A stretch of 64,000 nt of DNA from Sclerotinia nivalis (taxonomy: Eukaryota > Ascomycota > Leotiomycetes > Helotiales > Sclerotiniaceae): NCBI GenBank assembly GCA_029531795.1, contig JAPEIS010000008.1, positions 186,001-250,000 on the forward strand. Direction: 5' to 3'. Position 1 is the first letter of the stretch, and every line of letters begins with the position of its first letter. This document shows, in pieces, positions 24,169 through 33,488 of the stretch. Made by a program: the position numbers and the translations under genes. The notes under the pieces were generated by a model that was not told the origin of the DNA, did not search any database, and worked only from the letters and a program-made list of their open reading frames with translations.

Positions 24169-24405
24169 TATTATAGAGACAATAGATAGGATAACAGAAA
24201 TCACTTTTATTGATAAGATGTAGTTCGAAGAATTATATTTTTATAAAAGGAATGTTTCCTTTAAATACATTTGTATGTGTTAGGGTTCCGAGTCTTAGCG
24301 CTTTTACAGGGTACGATCACCGAGCGTGCTCCGCTCGGTGCTGGATCGGATAGGTGGAGCCTACTAAAGGGGCCGGTCCAGTGGCCCGGCCCTGACCCCG
24401 TGACA
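24169..24405 (-). repeat. Element B LTR (5' LTR in gene orientation)
   Basis: Runs from TATTATAGAGAC to CCCCGTGACA, followed by TATAG. It is less decayed in its right half than the partner LTR. It contains a GC-rich palindromic GAGCGTGCTCCGCTCGGTG block near 24321-24339. Confidence 0.85.
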
Positions 24406-24410
24406 TATAG

Positions 24411-26207
24411 ATAGGGCAATTTCAAAATCTGGTATAAATAAAAGAGCTTCAAAAGCTAAAAAGAAAAATCCACCATTTGTAGTGGAAGAACCTCAATAAA
24501 AGAAAAAAGAAAGATTTTCGATATAGAAGAAAATCTTATAAACAAATACTAATACAATTAGAAATTTATTGAATATTGTTTACAAATGTTGTTTGAGAAA
24601 GATTTTTAGTAATCAAATTGTACAATAAGTAAAAACTTTGAAAGTTATTATTATTGATATTGAAAATTCTGTTCAAATCGATGGTTCAATAATACCTCTT
24701 GAGGTAATAGAATTTGAGGAGGTTATACGAAAAGATAATGAGTAATGGTTAAAAGTTATCAGATCTGAATTGATTAACTTTTGGGAAAACAGCATATTCG
24801 AGATTATATAAAGAAAAGTGCCGGGAGACAAGAAATTAATGATTTTTAAATAAATTCTATAGAACAAAATGAATCAATTCAATAAGATAACTAAATGAAA
24901 GGTTAGATTCATTATGAAAAGATATCTATAGAAAAAAAATATCGATTTCAAAAAGATATTTATAGGAATCGGGAGATATTCTATATTGAGAACTCTATTC
25001 GCTAAAGTTGTGTTTGAAGATTTAGAAATAGATAATATAGATGTGGATATTGCTTTTCTTAATGAGAAACTAATAGATATAGAAATACTAATAAAAATTC
25101 TATAATTCTTTGAGAAAGTGTTCTTTGAAATTAAAGAAATGCTTCAGAAAAACCTTTAAGGAATTAGAGTTTTCCTCAAGCTCAAAAAGTTATTTTATAA
25201 TCTTAAACAAACTCCGAGAATTTGGTGATTAGTAGTTAAGAAGTTCTTTAAAGAATTAGGTTTATTAGTTTCCTTTGCAGATTCAAATCTATTTGTTGAT
25301 AAAGGTGTTTCTATTCTTTTGTACGTCGACAATATACTAATTGTCGGGAAACGAGTAGATGTCGACAAAATCAAGAAAAGAATTGATGAACAATGAAAAT
25401 GCAAGGATTTAGGGCCTACTTAGATGTTTCTAGAACTTCAAATCGAACGAAATAGAGCAAGACGAATCTTCAAAATTCATAATTCAAATTATACGAAAAA
25501 GATCCTCTAGCGATTTCAAATCGATGATTCTGCGAAGAAGAATCTGCTACTTTCCTTAGGAATAGTTATTCATACAATAGAGATAGAAGAATTATTCGAG
25601 GAGGACGATAAGAATTTATATTTGCAGATTATGAATTCGACAATATATTTAGCAAATTGCAATCGATTCGATATCTTTTTTGCTATAGAACAATTAGCTA
25701 GAGTTATATAATTATTTGAAGAACAACATTTTATTTATACAAAGCATCTATTTCAATATCTTGCAAATACAATCGATATTGGTTTGGTATATTTAGGACG
25801 ATTATGATAACTACTTTCCGAATATAATGCTTTTATAAATTCTATATGGGGTTCTGAACAATGAAACAAATCAATTCAGGGTATTATAATTATAAGATAC
25901 GAAGGAATAATAGTTTAATCGTTTATAAAGCAGAAATTTATTTTTCAAAGTACAATAGAGACAAAGATCATCATTGCAAACGAAGGATCTAAGGAATTAG
26001 CATAGATGGAAAAACTAATTCAGGATCTAAGAGAAAGATTTTCAATCAAACTATTTATTCCAATATTATATTGCGACAACAAAAGTAATATAGATTGGAT
26101 TAAGGAAAATAAATTTCATAGCAAGGCAAAGCATATTAATATCAGATGGTACTATATTAGAGACGATATAATTGATGTAAACAGGCTTAGAGTCTTATGG
26201 ATTGCAG
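24411..26207 (+). pseudogene. Copia reverse transcriptase and RNase H portion
   Basis: It resumes the DRAISKSG-like repeat seen just before element B. RT pieces follow (LKQTPRIW, then LLYVDNILIVGKR near 25317, where the catalytic YVDD reads YVDN) and YLQIMNSTIYLANCNRFDI. RNase H pieces follow (ILYCDNKSNIDWIKENKFHSK, HINIRWYYIRD). The last codons before element C read VLWIA. Stops are scattered through the first 600 bases. Confidence 0.75.
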
Positions 26208-26666
26208 TGTTACGATCACGGATCTTACAGTAACCGATCGTATGAATACACGTTATGATTTGATCGGATTAGTATGAGATTAAGGTGGTTGTAGGAACAA
26301 ATGAGCATAGACTATGTTAGTATTAGATCATATAATAAAGTATAAAGTATTGGAGTTTCGAAGGCTCCCAATGCTCCTGGAGTATTGGAGTTTTGAAGGC
26401 TCCCAATACTCCCGGAGCATTGGAGTTTCAAGGGTTCCTAGGGTTCCCAAGTACGAAGATCTATATAAACAAAATGGATTCCTTTATTTGTAGAGCTTCG
26501 TACTCAAGAACAATCATTAGTTTAAATACTATAGTTATTATACAATACAATCGTTATATCTTTCATTCTTATCAAGCCTCTGTTTGATCTTTAATAGAAA
26601 TCACTACAGTCTTTCTATAAGTTCCTTGATCATTTTTTAGTGATAAAGGATTGTAGCGGTGTAATA
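26208..26666 (+). repeat. Element C 5' LTR
   Basis: 459 bases. The middle (about 26350-26450) contains three tandem units built on GGAGT.TTG.AGGCTCCCAA with palindromic GCTCCTGGAGTATTGGAG. A TATATAAAC promoter-like box lies at about 26461. It ends ATTGTAGCGGTGTAATA. Confidence 0.85.
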
Positions 26667-26840
26667 CTTTAAGTATCCTTATTAGCTCAAACATCGATTT
26701 GGTATATCTTATTTCGAACTATATTTTCGCAAAACTCTGTTATTAGTACCTTTCCGAACAATAACAACAACGATAACGATATCGAGTTACCAAATACCGA
26801 TTCTGTTTTAGTATAGATTACGGAAACTTTACGAGTAGCA

Positions 26841-27660
26841 GTGTCTGATAAGTATTATAGTAATCGAAGGGAACTCGAAATCTTTTTACTCCAAACCGAA
26901 ATGTATTTCAAATTCAATGCTGTCAAATTTGTGATTCCCGATAGTTATAGTTTGTATGCCTTCTTTTACTTTCGTGGAGAAATAGTCAAATGGATTCAAT
27001 TTTATTTTAAAGATTACTTTACCAAGTCTAAAGATCATTGTATGATAATCATACGAATCATTTTCGAAAGCTTCGCAGGATTCAAGAGAGAAATCGGACG
27101 AGTATTTGGGGATATCGATGAAGTTAAGATAGCCGAACGAAACTTATTCGTTTTAAAACAAACTGGAGTAGTGATCAATTATGTTATAGAATTCAGACGA
27201 TATGTTAATCAAATCGGATGGGATCAATAGGCTTTGCTAAATCATTTTTATTGTGGTCTCAAAGATTATGTAAAGTTGGAATTTGCAAGAGGTATCGAGC
27301 TTACAAATATCAATGAAATGATAGAATTTGTAATTAAGATTGATAATCGGTTTTATGAATATCAGTGAGATAAGAAGTTCCAAAACTATTCAGGTCAGAA
27401 TTATAAGCGAAACGAAGGAAGATGATGTCAAGTTAGGAATGAAAGCTATGGAGATCTGATAGAGCTGGATGTTATCATCCGAGGAAAGCTATTCAAGGAA
27501 GAAATGGATAAGTGTAGAAATGAGAAGTTATGTTTCGAATGTGGGTAATCAGGATATAGAGTTGCAATTCATTGTCAAAAGAAATAAGGAAATTTTAATC
27601 GGAATAAGAAATTTTGGAAGGGTAAGAAGTAATTCAATGTGATATTCGTATTCCAGTTAT
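26841..27660 (+). pseudogene. Element C gag remnant
   Basis: The open piece 26841-27230 (LEIFLLQTEMYFKFNAVKF, KDYFTKSKDHC) resembles a retrotransposon gag capsid. It is followed after TAG codons by HFYCGLKDYVKLEFARG and a zinc knuckle near 27533 (LCFECG-stop-SGYRVAIHC). Stops sit at positions normally Gln or Trp. Confidence 0.7.
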
Positions 27661-28379
27661 ATGCTCTAAGTTGTGTGGATTTAGGTTTTAAAGAACAACT
27701 GGAGGATAATCAATTCGAAGAATCAGAAGATTCAGAAGAAAAGTCAATTTTGTGGATCAATCGAAAGCCAAGTTCAGGGGAACTTTGGATTATATAATAT
27801 ATCGACGAATGGAATCATTGAATTTGAAAATTTGGAGAAACAAATGAAAAAACTCACAACGATGATTTAAATGTGAAAGGTATTGTAAAGGGAGAAATTT
27901 ATAAAACAAGAATCATCGATAAATACAGAATCTTATAGTACAAAGTTATGATCAATTCTTTCTTTGTCGAAAAAACCTTATATCATTATATGAAAATGTT
28001 TGAACTAGGAGAAATATGGGAAATCATTTACTTTTATTATAATATTAATCATCTTATATACAAGATATACTTAGTACGATAGGTAGGGAATGAATATTTG
28101 GTGTAAGTTCAAATTATACAATTTCTATAGACAATAGAACATTTTCTCCGAATTATACAAAGATTATTTCTAGTTATCAAATGGAAAAATATACTCGACG
28201 ACGAGATTTCAGTTGGTTAAACAATTACAAACGATAAGGAAGAAGATTATTGGAATGTTTCTTTATTGGGTTAGTTAAATCGTTTAATTGATTAAATTGA
28301 TCAAATTGATTAAATTGATTAAATTGATTAAAACAATCGAACGGATCAAAATAGGCAATTAAACGTTATAGGATATAGC

Positions 28380-31300
28380 GGACAAATCAACTTGATGGTT
28401 ATGATCAATGGGCATCGGCTCAAAGCTATGATAGACTTTGGAGCAATCGGAAATTTTATCGTACAAGAAGTTATATAAGAAGTTGGTATAAGGTTTCAAA
28501 CGAAGAAATATTTATATGTGTTGTAATTAGTAGACGGATAATTAATTGATACTGAAAATGGGATGGTACAAATGGAGATCAAGCTAATAGAAATGCAGAT
28601 AGATGAATATCACGAGTTCATATAGTTTGATGTAGTTCTATTGAGGAATTACCAGGTTATATTGGGTATACTATAGTTGATATAGTACAACCCCAATATT
28701 AATTGGAATCAAAGAACTTTGATATTCGATTAATACGATTGCGATTATCGAGATATGTACAAATCTGTAAGACTGAATATATATTTTAGAAAGTTGAAAA
28801 TGAATAATTTTATCGATATAGGATATCGAGTTTAGGATCCTTTATTAACGGATATATCAGTAGAATATAGGAAATATATAAAATTTTTCAAGGAAAGAAA
28901 AGGTTACGAGGTTTTATTAGAATATAAGTTGTGGGATTACGAAATAGTATTAATGAAAGGAAAGATACTTCCATTTGGGTTTATTTATCAAATATCAGAA
29001 GGAGATTTGAGAATGTTTAAGGAATATATTGATGATAATTTAAAGAAAGGATGGATTAGAGAATCCATTTTATAGGTAGCTAGTCCTGTATTATATGTAT
29101 CTAAAAAGGATGGAATTAAGAGGTTATGTGTAGATTATTGTAAGCTCAATGATATGATAATCAAAGATCGATATTCATTTCTATTAGTTATGGAATTGAG
29201 AGATCGATTGGGGAAAGTTAAGATCTTCTTTAAGTTTGATTTACAAAACGGTTTCTATTTAATTAGAATGAAGAAAAGTGAAGAATGGAAAACAGTATTC
29301 AGAATTCGATACGGATTATACGAGTATCAGGTTATGCTATTTGGGTTAATCAATGTATTAGTAATATGTATGTGTTTGGTAAACAATGTATTGAAAAAGT
29401 ATTTCGATATTTGTTGTATTTGTTATTTGGATGATATATTGGTTTATTCGGAGATTCTGGAATAATATATTCAAGATGTCAGTAATATTTTAGTATGCTT
29501 GGAAGAAGCAAACCTTTAGTGTAAATTTAGCAAATGTGTATTTTATGTTACGGAAATGGAGTTTTTAGGTTATACAATCTTTCCAGGAGGATTCAAGATG
29601 AGTTCAGATAAATTACAGGCTATTCAAGAATGGAGTCAGTCTACAAGTGTTAAGGAAGTACAATTCTTTCTAGGATTTGCCAACTTCTATTGTAGGTTTA
29701 TTAAAGATTATTCGAAAATAGCAATTCCGATGTCCGAAATAATTAAGAAGAATTAGGGAGAGTTTCAATGGACGGAAAAGGCATAGGAAGTTTTCGAATT
29801 ATTCAAGTAAACTTTTATGAAAGAATTAATACTTTTATTATTTGATTCTGAATTACTAATTGAGGTTGAAATCGATTCTTCGGATTATACTTTGAAAGTA
29901 GTATTAAATTAATTAGAAGCGAATAAGAAATAACAATTAATAATTTACTATTCCTATAAATTATTATTAGTAGAATTGAATTATGAGATTTACAATAAGG
30001 AGTTGCTAGTTATAATCGAAGCATTTAGGGAATGGAGAGTCTATTTGAAAGAATCGAAATATACGGTGTAAATATATATTGATTATAAGAATTTAGTTTA
30101 TTTCATTATAACGAAGGAATTAAATAGATGGTAGGTTAGATGGTCCGAAATTATGGTTGCCTACAATTTTTGTATTTTATATGTTAAGGGAATAGAAAAC
30201 GTTAGAGTTGATGTTTTCAGTAGAAAACCGGAATATTTATAAAATAAAGTATACGAAATATATACAATCTTAAAAGAAGAAGATAATGTATTAGTATATA
30301 ATAAATTATAATTCGTTGTTTTTTTTAGAGTTGATTATAGTATAATTAAGGAGTAGTTGAAAGTAGAATATGAATAAGATGCTATTACGAAACAAATCCT
30401 TAAGAATATAGATAATTTAGAAAAGGGATTTAGTATCGATGAAGAGTTTATATATTTCTATAATAAATTATATATACTTTTTAGATTAGTTGAAGGATAT
30501 ATTCGAGAACAATACAAGTTTTCAGTTTATGGATATCAAGGAGTAGTTAGAATTTTTGCTAGAATTAGGAAAGAAGTTTACTTTCCAAAAATGAGGATTA
30601 CAATTGAGAAAGTAATTGGGAATTGCGATATTTGTATACAGAACAAAGTTGTTAGATATACTTTATATGGTCAATTCAAGATTCCTGAATTATTTATTCA
30701 ATTGTGGAAATCTATTGTATGGGATTTCGTAGTGAAATTATCTATATTCAAAGAATTAGTTATACTAAAGGAGTATAATTCCATTCTAATAGTGATAGAT
30801 AGATTAACGAAATTCGTTTATATGATATTATTCTGTGAGAAATGGATAGTAGATAATCTGGTTTATATATTCCTACGAAATATAGTTAGTATTTATGATG
30901 TATTAGAGGAAATAATTTCAGATAGGGATAAACTTTTTATATCAAAATTCTGGATTACTTTTATGGTATTGTTTGGAATCAAATGTAAATTATCTATTGT
31001 ATTTCATCTTCAAACAGATAGCCAAACAGAATGTTTAAATCAGATAATGGAAGCTTATCTACGTTGTTATATCAATTATAAATAAGACGATTGGGTTGAA
31101 TTACTATCTTTAGCTTAATTCGTATATAATACATCAGAGATAGAAACAACAAAGATAATATCAGTATATATTAACTATAGATATACTCCATTAACCTACT
31201 GTTCATTACTTTTATAAACAGCGAATATCGATGAAACTATAAAAGATATATCGGAAATCAAGGAATTATACGAATAGCTTTCATTGGATTTGTAGTTCAT

Positions 31301-31715
31301 AGTCTTGAGAACAGTTGTATATTATAACAAATCACGGAGTATGGGATTTACTTTTAAGAAAGGGGATAAAGTTTATTTGATTCGAAGAAACATTCAAACG
31401 CAACGATCAAGCAATAAACTAGACCACAAAAAACTAGAACTATTCGAAATCAAAGAAATGATAGGATCTGTCAATTTCAGATTGAAGTTATCAAATACTA
31501 TGAATATCCATTTAGTATTCTATATATCCTTATTCGAATTAGCACTACCAGGAATGCCGAATGTATCAGAGATTATAATCGAACCTATCAATCCGAACGC
31601 CAAATACGATATCGAAACGATACTAGATTACAAGTACATCAGAAATACAATAAAGTATTTAATCAAATAACTCGATTACCCACATTCAGAAAACACTTAG
31701 GAACCCAGGAAGAAT
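28380..31715 (+). pseudogene. Element C pol remnant (PR, RT, RNase H, IN, chromodomain)
   Basis: Protease motif KAMIDFGAIGNFIV near 28420; RT from ASPVLYVSKKDGIKRLCVDY (29080) through ICYLDDILVYSEI (29430, catalytic YLDD kept); thumb/RNase H VQFFLGFANFYCRFIKDYS (29663). The integrase zinc region and core run 30591-31085 (SILIVIDRLTKFVYMILF, HLQTDSQTECLNQIMEAY). A GDKVYLIRRNI C-terminal domain and chromodomain segment DYKYIRNTIKYLIK-stop-LDYPHSENT end near 31715. RT and IN have fewer stops than in A and B. Confidence 0.8.
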
Positions 31716-31716
31716 T

Positions 31717-32328
31717 TTAATTGCCCTGAAAAGTTGTAAGCATTTTATTAGCGATATCCGGATCTATCCAGAAAGGATCAAAGGGATTCAAGAAAAACGA
31801 AGGGTCGAAATTCTTCAAAAGATCGAACGGAGTATTGTTAGGGCTGGGAGTATTTCCGTTTATTTTTTCTTTCTCCGCTTGCTCTTTTGTCAATTGTTCT
31901 TTCTTTTCCAAAGCATCTAATTCATCCAAATATTTAAAACCACGATCGGCCATCCATTTTCTGTGATTGTATAGAAATTTCTTTTGTTTATACAAACGCA
32001 AAATTTTAACAAACATTTCTTCCTCTTCACAATCTAATTTCTCTTCTTGTTTATTCAAAAAAACCCAATCCAAAACACAAAGCACTTCCCGATCCCAATC
32101 TTCTTCCAAAGGAAATTCGACATCACAAAGAATTCTAACCAGAATACACTCGAAACAACAAGAACATTGAGAATTATTAACATCTTTCATACAACGAAAT
32201 TTTTCATTGCAACAATGAAAACAAAGAGATATTTCAACTCCACAATTATTGATAAATTGAACCAGAAGAATCTATTCAAAACGTTTTCGAACAAAAAATA
32301 GGAATTTCTTAATTTTGAAAAAAGACAT
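31717..32328 (-). pseudogene. Antisense Cys-rich ORF inside element C
   Basis: Minus strand, ATG at 32328 to stop at 31717, 203 codons with one TAG at codon 19 (32274-32272). It lies between the chromodomain and the 3' LTR, opposite to gag-pol. The first 75 residues hold many Cys and His (CFHCC, RCMKD, QCSCCFEC, ILCDVEFP), suggesting zinc binding. The middle is charged and helical (EEEEMFVKILRLYKQKKF, DELDALEKKEQLTKEQAEKE) and the tail acidic and Phe/Pro-rich (FFLNPFDPFWIDPDIA). Apart from one stop the frame survived where gag-pol is full of stops. Antisense accessory ORFs at this location are reported from Botrytis gypsy elements; identity with those is my inference. Confidence 0.6.
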
Positions 32329-32415
32329 AATAGAAAAAAAGAATTTTATATTTTTCTTCAAAATGTAGCCCCGCCTTATAAACTTGAAACAAACTTTAAT
32401 CTAAATAAGGGATAA

Positions 32416-32909
32416 TATTACAATCACAAATCTTACAATAACCGATCATATAAATACACATTATAATTTGATCGGATTAGTATAAGATTAAAATAATCAT
32501 AGAAACAAACGAGTATAGATTATATTAATATCAAATCATATAATGAAACATAAAGCATTAGAATTTCGAAGACTCCCAACGCTCCTGGAGTATTGAAGTT
32601 TCGAAGGTTTCCAACGCTCTTAGAGCATTAGAGTTTTGAAGGCTTCCAACACTCCCGGAGCATTGAAGCTTCAAGGGCTCCTAGAGCCCCCAAATACGAA
32701 GGTTTATATAAGCAGGATGGATTCCTTTATTTGTAAAGCTTCGTACTCAAGAACAATCATTAATTTAAACACTATAATTACCATACAATACAATCGTTAT
32801 ATCTTTCATTCTCATCAAGCCCTTGTTTGATCTTTAGTAGAAACCACCACGGCCTTTCTATAAGTCCCTTGATCACTTCTTAATGATAAAGGATTGTAGC
32901 GGCGTAACA
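32416..32909 (+). repeat. Element C 3' LTR
   Basis: 494 bases, TATTACAATCAC to GGCGTAACA. It shares the tandem AGCATT.GAGTTTTGAAGGC units and TATATAAGC box of the 5' LTR and has one extra repeat unit, explaining the length difference. It is followed by TATAG. Confidence 0.85.
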
Positions 32910-33190
32910 TATAGGAATCGATCAAATAGCGGATATTCTCATCAAACAATTCACATACTCCGGCTTTTGTATATATTATATTGATTTAGAGCTCGATATT
33001 GATGTAGAATAGTTGAGAGTACTTTTGTATCGTAATATGAGCTTAGGATTATGGATTGTTGAACTTCCATAGGGAGATTAGACAATACGATTATAGCTGA
33101 AGGCTAGGATGTTGCTACAGGAGTTAACAAAACTCTATTATACATTTCATATAGTTCTTTAATGATCATCGTTTCTGACTATAAAAGGGA
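32910..33190 (+). pseudogene. Copia RNase H C-terminus and 3' untranslated part
   Basis: The frame left at VLWIA before element C resumes as GIDQIADILIKQFTYSGF, the conserved copia ending (DQ.AD.LTK.L). The remainder up to the 3' LTR is non-coding. Confidence 0.7.
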
Positions 33191-33310
33191 TATTAGAATA
33201 CGTAATGCTTGCTAGTACTAGCTTCCGCACTAGCACATATATCTCTTCAAGCTGTACCATAGAATATTAGTTACACAAACAACAATATATGCTTGATGGC
33301 CCTTCCAACA
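33191..33310 (+). repeat. Copia 3' LTR
   Basis: 120 bases, TATTAGAATACG to CCCTTCCAACA, followed by ATAGT, the same 5 bp that precede the 5' LTR. Confidence 0.85.
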
Positions 33311-33315
33311 ATAGT

Positions 33316-33484
33316 ATAATAGGTCTTAGGGTATTTACAAATGAACTAGCCCATTTGTGAATAGCCTTATTATTACCTAAACTAAATGTATTGGGCAATG
33401 AATTAGTTCATTCAAAAATGTAGTTTATTAGCCAATGCACTACGTTGATTGGCGAATCCCGAAATTGGCCAATGCCCCGGAACA
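33316..33484 (-). repeat. Right terminal inverted repeat of element D
   Basis: It ends GGCCAATGCCCCGGAACA and pairs with the left copy at 8317-8480. It is followed by GATG at 33485-33488. Confidence 0.8.
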
Positions 33485-33488
33485 GATG

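Larger units (their letters stand above)
17514..24405 (-). mobile_element. Element B: chromodomain Ty3/gypsy retrotransposon inverted inside the copia
   Basis: LTRs of 237 bp at each end are flanked by a perfect 5 bp duplication TATAG (17509-17513 and 24406-24410). Gene order on the minus strand is gag (22803 to 21823) then pol (about 21800 to 17760). It is a sister copy of element A. A 1086 bp retroposon sits near its 5' end (23061-24146). Internal length without that insertion is close to 5.3 kb. Confidence 0.85.
26208..32909 (+). mobile_element. Element C: a second chromodomain Ty3/gypsy family, inserted in the copia
   Basis: LTRs are 459 and 494 bp, running TGTTACGATC to GTAATA and TATTACAATC to GTAACA. 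The flanking 5 bp are TGCAG (26203-26207) and TATAG (32910-32914), a duplication that differs only by two transitions. Gene order is gag, protease, RT, RNase H, integrase, chromodomain, plus an antisense ORF before the 3' LTR. It is unrelated to A/B at LTR level. Confidence 0.85.
14827..33310 (+). mobile_element. Ty1/copia LTR retrotransposon, split by elements B and C
   Basis: Identical-length 120 bp LTRs sit at 14827-14946 and 33191-33310, flanked by a perfect 5 bp duplication ATAGT (14822-14826 and 33311-33315). Removing B (17514-24405) and C (26208-32909) with one copy of each duplication leaves an element of about 4.9 kb. Its plus-strand order is gag, protease, integrase, RT, RNase H, the copia order. 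It inserted into element D. All frames are broken by stops. Confidence 0.85.
8317..33484 (-). mobile_element. Outermost element D: TIR transposon with integrase-like zinc finger (Ginger-like), itself full of insertions
   Basis: The ends are TGTTCCGGGGCATTGGCC at 8317 and its reverse complement ending at 33484. Both are flanked by the 4 bp direct repeat GATG (8313-8316 and 33485-33488). Without the later insertions the element is three pieces (8317-8706, 14452-14826, 33316-33484), together about 0.93 kb. It holds one minus-strand ORF (14725 down to 8578) with an HHCC-like integrase zinc-finger pattern. TIRs of about 160 bp beginning TGT, a 4 bp duplication and a retroviral-type integrase domain are what is known of Ginger-type cut-and-paste transposons. 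No DDE core remains, so this copy would be non-autonomous. Class assignment is inference; ends and duplication are seen directly. Confidence 0.65.

Noticed and set aside
8707..24405. Elements A and B form a huge inverted repeat, suggesting one giant palindromic transposon or hairpin region.
   Set aside because: Each has its own LTR pair. B has a perfect TATAG duplication inside the copia and A lies outside the copia, so they are separate insertions in opposite orientation.
31967..32301. Plus-strand open frames of 67 and 84 codons near the end of element C.
   Set aside because: They are antisense to the longer Cys-rich frame and have no domain or start context.
14827..33310. The two 120 bp repeats as solo LTRs of unrelated insertions.
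   Set aside because: They share an identical flanking ATAGT, and the copia frames continue across both inner insertions, so they are the two ends of one element.
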